DNA of 64,000 bases from Seminavis robusta. Lineage: Eukaryota; Bacillariophyta; Bacillariophyceae; Naviculales; Naviculaceae. Under the pieces are notes generated by a model, which was given only the letters and a program-made list of their open reading frames with translations, was not told where the DNA came from and made no database searches. The DNA lies in contig CAICTM010000102.1 of assembly GCA_903772945.1 (NCBI GenBank), positions 1 to 64,000 on the forward strand, in the 5' to 3' direction. Shown here one piece after another: positions 40,987 to 50,812 of the stretch (its first letter is position 1; each line of letters starts with the position of its first letter). The position numbers and the translations under genes were made by a program.

Positions 40987-41745
40987 ATGTCCAGCCTAGA
41001 GAACGCGACGAGTCTGCTCACGAAACTCAAGGGTCTAGCCGATGCCGGGGATGTCGAGGGGGGCAAAGCGACGCTGTCGCAACTCAAGATTGCCATGTTG
41101 GATTTTCCATCCTCACCAGAGCACACCAAGGTGGCGACGGAAGCGCTCGAGTTGGGTGTCCTCTTGACCGTCTCGGAAGGCGATTTGGATGCATTTGCTC
41201 GATCCATGGCCCAGCTCAAGCCGTACTATGCGGGTGGTGGTGGAACCGCTCAAAAAAGTCACATTCTGGGCCTCAACTTGATGTACTTGTTGGTCGACAA
41301 TCGCTTGTCGGAATTCCATTCCGAATTGGAACTCTTGACGGATCAAGAAGCATCCAATACATTCGTCTCGTTTCCCATCAATCTAGAACGACAACTCATG
41401 GTGGGCATTTACGATGAAGTGCTCAATGCGGGAATGAACGTTCCCGATCCATCCTACCAATTCTTTGTCGACAATCTCTTGCAGACCGTACGAGACTCCA
41501 TTGCCGATTGCGTCGAAGTTTCCTACAAAACCATGAAAATCAAAGATGCCATGACCATGATGAAGTTTGATACACAAAAGGCATTGATGGAGTACGTCCA
41601 AGAATGTAGAGATGATTGGATTGTAGAAGGCGAAACGCTCTGCTTTCAACCTCCGCCCATGGGAAGTAAGGCCAGCGACATTCCTTCCATGAAGTTGATT
41701 TCGCAATCTTTGAGTTATGCCACCGAAATGGAACGAATCGTTTAG
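40987..41745 (+). CDS. RPN12: 26S proteasome regulatory subunit RPN12 (PSMD8)
   Basis: A 252-aa single-exon gene, close to the usual length. The N-terminal helical repeats (LLTKLKGLADAGDVEGGKAT, LSQLKIAMLDFPS) and the C-terminal CSN8/PSMD8 domain are present: LMYLLVDNRLSEFHSELELL, NTFVSFPINLERQLMVGIYD EVLNAG, and ECRDDWIVEG. RPN12 is a lid subunit of the 19S regulator, and its incorporation licenses lid-base joining. The 3' end converges with the FAD synthase gene, about 120 bp between stop codons, with a CACACA tract between. Confidence 0.95.
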   Translation: MSSLENATSLLTKLKGLADAGDVEGGKATLSQLKIAMLDFPSSPEHTKVATEALELGVLLTVSEGDLDAFARSMAQLKPYYAGGGGTAQKSHILGLNLMYLLVDNRLSEFHSELELLTDQEASNTFVSFPINLERQLMVGIYDEVLNAGMNVPDPSYQFFVDNLLQTVRDSIADCVEVSYKTMKIKDAMTMMKFDTQKALMEYVQECRDDWIVEGETLCFQPPPMGSKASDIPSMKLISQSLSYATEMERIV

Positions 41746-41867
41746 ATCTAGTCAAACAAACTCAAAATACCAAGGAGAACTGATCGGTACAAACTAGAAA
41801 CTAAAAATGATCTGGAACTATACACACACACACAACTATCTAACCATCTATCTACTCATGTATAGTG

Positions 41868-44237
41868 CTATAGCAACCCATCGTCATTCTCTACTCTCAG
41901 TATACTCCCTTCTGGCAAATGCGTCAGCAAATAATCCAATGCCATTCGCACATGATGATCCATCTGAGGCTTGGAGAAACTCTTTCTCGAAAAAATTTCT
42001 GGCTCGGCACTGCGCAATCGTCCTTCCAGTGTCAAGACCGTCTTGAATTCGGGATGACTGACAAACGGGTAGCTGCCAAACGTCACGTCGGGATGCGCTT
42101 CCACGGCCGTGTTCAATACCGTCACAATGGATGTCTCGTCCACCGACAAAATCACCTTGTACACGGTACTCCGTTCCAGTTCTATATCGGACGACACATA
42201 ATCCGCCACGTACTCAATCTTGTGGGTGAAAAACTCGGGGACGCCCGGAAGAATGAAAATGTTGCGACATTGCAACACGGGCCAATCTTGTTTGTCCGCC
42301 AAGTAGCGTAGTTTGGAACGAGACGGCAACGTGGCCATTTTGCGTTGGGCTTCGGTCAATTCGACAACAGCATTATTGTCGTTGCTATTGCTATCATTGT
42401 CTGTTTTGTTCATTTTTTCTTGCAAGAGTAGGGCCATTTCCTCGTGCAAGACCAAGTCTTGATTCAAGGCTGCCGCCACACTCTTGATCGTCACATCGTC
42501 GTGAGTGGGACCGACGCCACCCGAAGTGACCAGGATATCTAACAAAACAGAAACAGACACGTATTTATGTGTGTGAGCCAATGGCGAAACAAACCAACAA
42601 TCACACAATCCGGCCTTCTGCTTGCTACCCTAATAACGGAACTCACCAACTTCATTTTGCATTTGCAAGATTTCATTAATGATCGCTTCTTGATCATCCG
42701 AGACGACCACGACCCGTTTCAACAAGACCGAGTTTTCGCGAAAGGCTTTGGCGGCGGCTTGGGTATTGGTATCGGCCGTGGCACCCTTCAAGATTTCATC
42801 TCCAATCACCAACAATCCCGCCGTGCGCTGTTCCACCGAGGATGCCAAGGAATGATTGGAAGATTTGTCGTAGGACCAACAAGATTCGTCCAAATCATTA
42901 TCCGCATTCTCGCCTCCATCATTCTGTGTTTCGACGGGACTAATGGCAAGTTCGTCTTGCTTCTTTCGAATCAATTGTTTGGGATCGGTGGCTCTCAATG
43001 CCGATGGAATGGAAATGACACTTTCCGCTTTGTTGGACGGAGCCGACGACGTGGATGGAATGTTGTCACCCTTATTATTGTCTTTGGTTGTGGCTGTTGT
43101 AGTGCTTGATTTTTTCTTTTCCTTTTTGATACGCCCGGCCCGTTCTTGGGACCAGTCTTGCAACATGTACGCGGGCCAATATTTGGGTAGCGTTGTATTT
43201 TGGGTGACAGTCATACCCGGCACGGCCAATGCCGGACAGGGGTTGGTATCCTTGGTAGTCCCCAAACTGGTGTATCCTTGATCGTATAGGACACAGTAGG
43301 GTAGTGAAAAGACTCGTAAAAAGTGCCATACTTGTCCGTAGGTCCATTCGAGAATGGGATTGACGCGCATAAAGGGTGGCATGTAATGAGACGAAGGACA
43401 AAAGTATCCCTGATCTCCGGCATTGGGATCTCCGACGCGTGTGCCCAAGACAAATCCCATGGGCAATGTGATTTTTGTGGAGGATGATTGTTGTGGTACC
43501 AGATTGTTTTGCACGAGTACTTCAAGTCCTTGATTGAATTTGATGCCCTTATCAAAGGCAATCATATCTAGATCATACTGTTGGACCGAGTTTTGCAGAT
43601 AGGCCAATACTTGTGGGAATTCATCGGCGTGTTCAAAATAGAGTGCTCTGGGTCGAATAATTGTAGTTTTGTCGTGTTCTTGCTGTTGTTCTTCTTGTTG
43701 TCTGTAATGATGAGCATGCGCCGCTCTGAGTAGTTGTAGAATGACAACGGCATCCTTTCCTCCATTAAAGGAACAGACTACCGATTGTGGTCCGTAGAGT
43801 CTATAGGCATGATCTAGTACATTGAGCGCATCCTTGATCCCTGGAGCAATGTAGCTGTCACTGCAACTGATGAATTTATCGTAAAGATCCAGTGCTTCTT
43901 GGTATTGTTGGTTGGACCAGGGCGCTCGTTCTTGTAGAAATGCTAATGAATCCTCTTGATCTTCTTCCTTGGGTAAAGATAACACTCGCCAATTGGGTAT
44001 CGTTGTTTCCGAAGAAGTAGAAGTAGAGGACGTGGTTGGATCTTGAGTGGATTGGATACCCATCCTTACTACCGGTAGTGACGATCTTTGTGGTGTGCTG
44101 GTATGTTTTGTGTGGATCGATTGCAGTGTTTGGACTGGTAGGAATGCTTCTACTAGTAGTATCGGTACAGGAGGAGCAAGAGCACACCAAGTAACGATGA
44201 GAGATGCAAAGAGTCGAAGAGGCATTGCCAACAACAC
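41868..44237 (-). CDS. Plastid-targeted FAD synthase fused to MoCF domain
   Basis: Two exons, 42647-44237 and 41868-42538, give 753 aa. The N-terminus is a signal peptide ending VEA/FLPVQ, an ASAFAP-like plastid motif. Residues about 120-360 are a PAPS-reductase-type FAD synthase: VVCSFNGGKDAVVILQLLRA, YFEHADEFPQV, MGFVLGTRVGDPNAG and RVNPILEWTYGQVWHFLRVF. A low-complexity linker leads to a MoCF_biosynth-like domain: TAGLLVIGDEILKGATADTN across the intron to DILVTSGGVGPTHDDVT, then IFILPGVPEFF. FAD synthase adenylylates FMN. In animal FLAD1 the MoCF-like part comes first and has FAD-hydrolase activity; here the order is reversed. Both motif sets look intact. Confidence 0.9.
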
Positions 44238-44646
44238 TATAGCTACAGTAGTAGATGCTCCAAAAGATATACCTCTACTGTGGATCTATCTAGATTGTGT
44301 GTTTCCTTGGATCTCGATCCTTCTTTTCTGTTGTTGCCGTTGGATATCATCATGCTTGAGATCTTGAGATCGAGTGTCAACATGGTATGGATGGACTGAC
44401 GTACCTCATTCACGCCTCCATTAATAAAACGTGACTGATTGGCATGAAAAGACCTCAACGCAGGAGAAACGGCACGAACGACATTTTGAAGTTCTGTTCA
44501 TCGCCAACACACATCACATCTTCTTCTTTCTCGCTGAGATCAAGCTCATCATCCTCATTTATTCTTTGCTGTACATCGTGGATCACACAGTATCATCCTT
44601 GTTATCATCAGCAGTGCAGCGCATTAGTTTGTTACTTAGTTCCACC
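44238..44646. other. Divergent intergenic region / CDC20 leader
   Basis: An in-frame ATG at 44431 lies upstream of CDC20, but its reading (hydrophobic, not conserved) is more likely 5' UTR. The start at 44647 has a strong ACCATGG context. Confidence 0.5.
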
Positions 44647-46575
44647 ATGGTATCTGACGGCACAAGCAGCAGCAGTCTGCTGCGAACTCCTCCTCGTCCC
44701 TCGTTGGCGAAGAATCGTGGTGGTAGCAGTACAAGCTTCAGCACTCCCTACATGACTCCTTCCAAGTCCATGTCATCATCGCGCAGATCCACCACAGCCA
44801 GAGGAGCCACCAGTCGACACAAGAGTGCTGTTGCCAATAATATGATTCCTCGCATGTCTCCCATGCCTGGCAAGACGACAGCAGGTACTCCATCCACAAA
44901 GACTCCATTCTACACGCCACGTCGCAGTCTCTACTCGAGCGGAACTTCCAACACTACCACTACTACTCCAGGCAGTAGTACCAACGATCGATTCATTCCA
45001 TCACGACGCAAAATGAATATGGATCTCTGTCGGAGAACTCTGCTCACGGGAGAAAAGAAGAGACGACGAGAGGAAGAATCCAGCAATCCTTCCGAAGACG
45101 GAACCAATCATAACGACGCATCGCCAAACAACAACAACAACAACAACAGCAATAACAGCAACAACAACAACAATAACAGCAACAAGAAGAATCCTCAAGA
45201 GACTCCGCTCCAAAAGGAATTCAAACGACGCATGCTCAGTTCACTCTGCAATGTTCCACTCGAACACTTGTCGGAAGATGCACAACCCAGAGGCATTCTT
45301 TCCTTTGGGGCGCCATCCTCCTCTTCCATCAATAGCATTGTCAGCAACCACTCTTCTCATGCCAAGACGGAGAATAACAATCTGCTTGCTGCTTCTTCGT
45401 CCTCTCTAATGACACGCGAAAATCCATTTGCACACGACACACTCCGCAATGTCCTACAACGACAAGATTTGATGGATCCCGTCGCCAATCACTATGCCGT
45501 TTCCAAAAAGATTCATCGCAAGGTATCCGCGGCTCCCACTCGCATACTCGATGCACCCGATATTGTCAATGACTATTATCTACAACTCATTAGTTGGGGA
45601 AAAGACAATATATTGGCTGTCGCGCTGGCGCAAAGTGTATACCTCTGGAATGCCACGTCGGGAGACATTCAACACTTGGTATCGACGGAAGCACCGGATG
45701 ATTACATTACGTCTGTCTCGTGGTGTACCATTCCTGGTCGGACCAAGTATATTGCTGTGGGAACCAACGCCAATGTGGTGGAAATTTACGATGCCGAAGT
45801 CTTGCGCAAAGTACGAACATTGGCGGGACATTCGGGACGCGTCTGTTCGTTGGCGTGGAGTCATCAGTGGCTTTCGTCGGGTGCCCGGGACTCGCTCATT
45901 TTGCAACATGATATTCGCTGTCATCACAATATCGTGTCGACGTACGAAGGACACGAACAGGAAGTCTGCGGGTTGAAATGGAATGAAGAAGGATCCGTGC
46001 TTGCCAGTGGCGGCAATGAGAATTACTTGTGTTTGTGGGATGCCGCCATGTCGGGACGATCTTCCTTTTCGCAACGTCGGCAACGATCGTCGCTCAGCGA
46101 AAACAGCATTGCACCGCGTCTTATCTTGACACAACACAAGGCTGCCGTCAAGGCGCTCGATTGGTGTCCGTTTCATCGCGGATTGTTGGCCAGTGGAGGA
46201 GGAACGGCCGATCGGACGATCAAATTCTGGAACTCGTCCAGTGGTGCCATGCTCAATTCCATTGATACCGGATCGCAGGTCTGTTCGGTTCTCTGGTCCA
46301 AACATCAACGCGAGCTCTGCAGTTCTCACGGGTACAGTGAGAATCAGTTGATTCTATGGAAGTATCCCACCATGACCAAGGTCAAGGAATTGACCGGACA
46401 CACGGAACGCGTATTGAATATGGACATGAGTCCGGATGGTGCTTCGGTCGTGTCGGCGGCGGCAGATGAAACATTGCGCTTTTGGAATGTCTTTGGAACG
46501 CCCTCGTGTCGTCCTTCCTCGTCGGCACTTTCCATGAGTGGAGAATTGTCCTTTGGGATGCCCACTATTCGATAA
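44647..46575 (+). CDS. CDC20: CDC20-type APC/C activator
   Basis: A 642-aa single-exon gene. A long Ser/Thr/Pro-rich N-terminus with several TP sites contains the C-box DRFIPSRR (residues 114-121) that docks on the anaphase-promoting complex. An Asn run lies near residues 160-175. The seven-blade WD40 propeller starts after PTRILDAPDIVNDYYLQLIS W, typical of CDC20 rather than CDH1, and includes VYLWNATSGDI, LAGHSGRVCSLAW, YEGHEQEVCGLKW and LTGHTERVLNMDMSPDGASV. The protein ends in Ile-Arg, the IR tail that also binds the complex. Its role is substrate recruitment for destruction of securin and cyclins at mitosis. A KEN box was not noticed. Confidence 0.93.
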   Translation: MVSDGTSSSSLLRTPPRPSLAKNRGGSSTSFSTPYMTPSKSMSSSRRSTTARGATSRHKSAVANNMIPRMSPMPGKTTAGTPSTKTPFYTPRRSLYSSGTSNTTTTTPGSSTNDRFIPSRRKMNMDLCRRTLLTGEKKRRREEESSNPSEDGTNHNDASPNNNNNNNSNNSNNNNNNSNKKNPQETPLQKEFKRRMLSSLCNVPLEHLSEDAQPRGILSFGAPSSSSINSIVSNHSSHAKTENNNLLAASSSSLMTRENPFAHDTLRNVLQRQDLMDPVANHYAVSKKIHRKVSAAPTRILDAPDIVNDYYLQLISWGKDNILAVALAQSVYLWNATSGDIQHLVSTEAPDDYITSVSWCTIPGRTKYIAVGTNANVVEIYDAEVLRKVRTLAGHSGRVCSLAWSHQWLSSGARDSLILQHDIRCHHNIVSTYEGHEQEVCGLKWNEEGSVLASGGNENYLCLWDAAMSGRSSFSQRRQRSSLSENSIAPRLILTQHKAAVKALDWCPFHRGLLASGGGTADRTIKFWNSSSGAMLNSIDTGSQVCSVLWSKHQRELCSSHGYSENQLILWKYPTMTKVKELTGHTERVLNMDMSPDGASVVSAAADETLRFWNVFGTPSCRPSSSALSMSGELSFGMPTIR

Positions 46576-47215
46576 ATACAAAACAAACAAAACAAGCAAT
46601 CAATCCACAAATGAAACATTCATCGATTCATTCATTCATAATAAGTACATCATGGTACAGTGCAACTGCCACCAAGGCAGAACTCATAACAACAAACAAT
46701 ATATTTAATAATCATACTGAGTAATAGTAGTGTGGACTTTTGTTCAACAATCTTGCAAACATCTTTTGCTTCCCTTTCTTCCTCCGCCGCTTGTCCGCCT
46801 CGCGTGTTTGCATGCTACCTGAGGAAATCTCTCATCTTCATACGCTGGAACCGAGACGACTTGTGGGCTGAAATAAATCTAGCTAGCTGTTGGAGCAGTC
46901 ATGGGAAGGGTGCCTATCCTCGGGCTGGAAGGGCCCTGGTCGAGTTTGAAGAGTGGATGCGGCCTCCAAAGACACGACTTTGCTGCGCTATCAGCACGGC
47001 ATGTCTACCCTCCAAAGGTCACGACTCGACTCCTTCAACATCCCATCTCTTCCTGTTCTTTGTTTGATTCTCGTGAAAGTCACGCTTCAAACAAACTCTT
47101 TATAGTTTATTAATCAAAATCGGTCCTATCGACTGTTATGAAACCATTCTATACCAACACAAATTATTAACTAGCGTGTTGCCTTGTTGCCCATCTATCT
47201 TTCCATACAATCTGG
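46576..47215. other. Convergent intergenic region
   Basis: 3' space between CDC20 (+) and thiamine pyrophosphokinase (-). No gene was recognised. Confidence 0.4.
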
Positions 47216-48054
47216 CTAGAATACGTCCTCTATTCCACATGCAACTTCGGCAGTGAACACCAATGGATGCGATGCTTCTACAGTAGCAACTTCTTCGGAC
47301 AAATGGTTGGAAGTGCTGACAAGACCTCCAAATTCCAAGGGTATTGTACCATCTAGGTTCCACTTGAATCCCGTAGTAACTATTTTCTCACATTTGGTTC
47401 CTATAGGAATCAATCCACAAGTCGGGCCCTCACCCAGATCCTTTTGTTGTTTTCCAGTTTGATCTCCATAACGAGGCATGCGAATTTCATTCTTGACACC
47501 GGCTGGTAACAGCACGGCGCTGGTATTGTCATCTATCAAAACCAGTCTGTTTTGAAACTGTGGACCCCACTTGTAGAGGGCTTGAATGCTTGCCATTTCT
47601 TGGTCAAATCTGCCTCCAAAGGCGCCGTATATTATAATGCGAGTGTATTGTTGTTGTTGTGTATCCATCGATTTTTTCTGGAGTATTGCCGATAATGCCT
47701 TGTCCAAATCATTGCTGTCTTGACAAGCATTGCGTTCATACAGACTCCCTTTTCGGCATAATACGACTGGACGTGACTCTCCAGACTATCCAAATCACCT
47801 CGAATCAAGTCGGGTAGTAAGCCAGGATCGGCACGATAGAGGCGATTGGCTCCACCATCGGCACACACGTGAAAGCAACAACTGTCCCACAGTTTTTGAA
47901 ACAATGGGCTGGGAGGTGATCGGATGGGACTGTTCAGAATCACCAGAGCTTGTCTGGTTTGTTCGCCATTGCGCGGCGGCAAAAACGGACTCGAGTGAGT
48001 GATTGTCGTCGTGGACCCTGCAGAATGGCCATTCATTGGTTCCGAGACTGCCAT
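47216..48054 (-). CDS. Thiamine pyrophosphokinase with apparent frameshift
   Basis: Two abutting frames make one enzyme. The first (from 48054, MAVSEPMNGHSAG) has VCADGGANRLY and LPDLIRGDLDSLESHVQSYY, the substrate and Mg-binding blocks. The second (to the stop at 47216) has the QDSNDLDKAL block, then IIYGAFGGRFDQEMASIQAL, CGLIPIG, TTGFKWNLDG, FGGLVSTSN and VEASHPLVFTAE. Together they cover the whole family, which transfers pyrophosphate from ATP to thiamine. The frames change near 47747-47753, a CCC/TTTT homopolymer; one base appears to be missing. No intron of plausible size fits. A sequencing error is the simplest explanation, a recent null allele the alternative. A longer in-frame start at 48369 exists but is not family-like. 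Confidence 0.85.
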
Positions 48055-48589
48055 CTTATTGGTGGTGACACAGGTGGGGTGTCGTCGAAGTCTTGTTGTG
48101 GAATGTTGGGGGGACGTCAATAAGGCGGAGGACAAGATCAGAAAACCAAGGTCTATGGAAGAGACAATGTAGACATGCAAATAAAAGACCCGCCAACAGT
48201 GTGGCCTTCGCATAGAGATGTTCCGATGAGCAAAGATCGAACTGGTTGGTGAGGTTATGTGGCTTGGATTCTGATGGTTGGTCGATGTTGCATTTGTGTG
48301 CTCTCGTTTTGGTGTTTTGCGTTCCCATTTCAGTTGGTCATACTTTTGAGTTTCTGTTCCCGCACACAATGTAAACGCAGGAACGCTGGGTGGTACGCTG
48401 TCATGTCACTTATCCCTTGAACACAAGATATCTTCATGGAAACGGTGAAATTGGACACAAAGTGTTAAAAGAAGCAAAACTTTCGACTAAAACTATCCTG
48501 AATGTGTAAATTGAACATTAATAACGTGAAACTGACATCCGCTTTGTCGGAGGGAATGATGAGGACCACAACATGAGGCAGACAAAGAG
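48055..48589. other. Divergent intergenic region
   Basis: Promoter space between thiamine pyrophosphokinase (-) and the WD40 gene (+). The first frame of the kinase stays open to 48369 and includes a hydrophobic stretch, so an N-terminal targeting extension cannot be excluded. Confidence 0.4.
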
Positions 48590-49981
48590 ATGAGGGGTCC
48601 AATATGTTTGGCACAAACCATTGATGTTCATGGCGATGGCAATTTTCCACAAGGTTGTTCCTTTAGTCCAGATGGTCTCTGCATTGCCACAGCAACTGCT
48701 GCTGACGCTAGGTTGCGGCTCTACAACACTGTCCACAATAGTAACTGTACAACAGACGCTACAACAGACAACAATGGCAAGACATCCGTAAAAATCCATG
48801 CCTGGCAGACAGCCCTGGCTTCCACAGTAGTGGGTGAGACAATTCGGTCCTATGATTGGTATCCTCCCATGAACTCCTCCGATCCCTCCACGTGCTGCTT
48901 GATTGCCACTGGAAGGGATCAGCCGGTCCAGTTGATTGATGCCTACACGGGTGGAATACGGGCCACCTATGTGCCCATGAATGCCATGGACGAAATGGAA
49001 TCGCCATCCGTGGTGCAGTTCTCTACGGATGGTCATTCCATTGTCGCGGCAGGATTTCGGACGGAACGAATGATTCAACTCTTTGACAGTGCGCGACCTG
49101 GGAAACATGCCAGTAGCCTACTCAAATTGGGACAAACAAGACGATCCAGTGATGGACAAAAGGGACTCGTGTCGGCATTGGCATTCCACTCACAACCACA
49201 ACAACAAAGCAATACCAATTTGCTGGCAGTGGGAACCTATGCTCCTGGATCAATTTATATCTATGATTTTCGTCAAGGATCACAACAACCTTCCGGAACC
49301 ATCTGGAATGGATCTTGCATTGTGGGACATGGCAAGAAACATGCGTCCAAAAAGCGGCGTAATGGTGAGGACGACGACGACAACTTTTTCTCGGCCGCCA
49401 AGACACAGTGGTATGCCCATCGAGCCCAACGAGGGATCACGCAGCTACAATTTGATCAAGATGGAAAACTCTACAGTGCCAGTCGGAATTCCGATTCCAT
49501 TCTGGTCTGGGATGTACGCATGTTGTCGGGCAATCCCAGCTACTCGAATACGCCAATCCGAGGCTATACAAGTTTTCCAGTTTCTGCACCCACCAATCAA
49601 CGAATCCAGTTTGCCTTGGACGACAGCTCGTCCCGACTGTTTGTGGGAGGAGTGCCAGATACATTTACGAAGAAGGCAGTGGTGCGAGTCTACAATACCA
49701 GTGTGGAATCGTCATCTGACAATAAGCTGGTGCAAGAACTAGTCATTCCTGAATGTGCACCTACAGATGCTGTCAACGGTCTATCCTACAATGCCACATA
49801 TGACATGCTGGCAGTCGCCACAGGATCCAGAAGATTTCCTGATTTTGAGGATGCTAGCAATGACAATCAGCAGGAGCAGGATGAGGTCCTCCCACCCGGA
49901 TCTCTTCGCTTGTACAAGTGGAATACTGTTTCGACAACAAAAGATAGTAGTACTGATGGCAACACAGATGGAAGTCCGTGA
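48590..49981 (+). CDS. WRAP53/TCAB1-like WD40 protein
   Basis: A 463-aa single-exon gene. It matches the telomerase Cajal body protein family across its most conserved block: YDWYPPMNSSDPSTCCLIAT GRDQPVQLIDAYTGGIRATY, then MDEMESPSVVQFSTDGHSIV AAGF and FDSARPGKHAS. Later blades include LLAVGTYAPGSIYIYDFRQG, HRAQRGITQLQFDQDGKLYS and SDSILVWDVRML. In animals this protein binds the CAB box of scaRNAs and telomerase RNA and aids telomerase trafficking. Little Cajal-body biology is known in diatoms, so its RNA partner here is open. The long N-terminal disordered region of human WRAP53 is absent. Acidic and basic loops interrupt the propeller (RNGEDDDDNFF). Confidence 0.88.
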   Translation: MRGPICLAQTIDVHGDGNFPQGCSFSPDGLCIATATAADARLRLYNTVHNSNCTTDATTDNNGKTSVKIHAWQTALASTVVGETIRSYDWYPPMNSSDPSTCCLIATGRDQPVQLIDAYTGGIRATYVPMNAMDEMESPSVVQFSTDGHSIVAAGFRTERMIQLFDSARPGKHASSLLKLGQTRRSSDGQKGLVSALAFHSQPQQQSNTNLLAVGTYAPGSIYIYDFRQGSQQPSGTIWNGSCIVGHGKKHASKKRRNGEDDDDNFFSAAKTQWYAHRAQRGITQLQFDQDGKLYSASRNSDSILVWDVRMLSGNPSYSNTPIRGYTSFPVSAPTNQRIQFALDDSSSRLFVGGVPDTFTKKAVVRVYNTSVESSSDNKLVQELVIPECAPTDAVNGLSYNATYDMLAVATGSRRFPDFEDASNDNQQEQDEVLPPGSLRLYKWNTVSTTKDSSTDGNTDGSP

Positions 49982-50812
49982 GGGTGTTCCTGTTGAGCAT
50001 GCTGCAGTGTTGCCTCAGGGGCCAAGTATTATTTATTGCATGGGGAGAACTGATGCAACGAGTGGCCGCCTAGAGCGATGGGATCGTCACTCAAGTCGAT
50101 GAAAACTGCTTGGTTTTCGGACTCGTCGCAACTTTCTGCGGACGATTATCCTGCCGTGCAGAAGCACCATCGTCATTGGGGCAGCATCACAGCCACAACA
50201 TGATAAGTGCACAGAATCTACCACAGAATCTAGTAAGCCGCCACCCCTCTGGAGACTTTTGGTAGGGACGCGCTGTATGCCAGTGCGCACATGTGAGTGA
50301 CTGCAATTGAGCTGCCTTCTGTAGCCAGTCTAACACCCTCCCCAGCAGCCTGTTGTCCCCATCGCGCCAACGACTAAAGAATAGTGCGAATAGTATACAA
50401 TTATGTCTTAACTGTTTTGGGACGAATCAGGACAGTGAAGCTATGTAATAAGAACCAATAGAGCCAAGAGTGTATTGATACCGGTTCGGTAGCTGAAGCG
50501 GTTTCGTCCGTTTCGCGTTCACTAACCCCCATAAGCTCAGGCCGCTATAGTAGGTAGGTACCATTGGGGGACCAATCGAGTATCTCGGCAGGGGCCTAGT
50601 CTACTTCTGGCACGGCGTATCCATTGAACTTGTGGGTCGGCTCCTCCATTTGCCCCTTGCGTTGCGGTCCTTTGCAATGAGTCTATCACCAGCAGAAGGC
50701 AGAATAACATAGGCCAGGTGCTGGCTGAGTGTTTTGATAGCTAAAGAAGTTAAAAAATTGACCGGTACCAGCCAAGCTACGACAAAACAGGCGATACCCC
50801 TGCATTCACCAT
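49982..50812. other. Convergent intergenic region, no gene seen
   Basis: Only short ORFs, plus ACCGGT words near 50480 and 50762. Confidence 0.4.

Noticed and set aside
44431-44646. Upstream in-frame ATG of CDC20
   Set aside because: The extra 72 residues are hydrophobic and unlike CDC20; the downstream ATG has a strong ACCATGG context.
47735-47760. A 22-nt intron to explain the thiamine pyrophosphokinase frame change
   Set aside because: Far shorter than every other intron in the window; a single missing base in a homopolymer explains it better.
48055-48369. N-terminal extension of thiamine pyrophosphokinase
   Set aside because: Open frame but not conserved in the family; kept only as a possible targeting extension.
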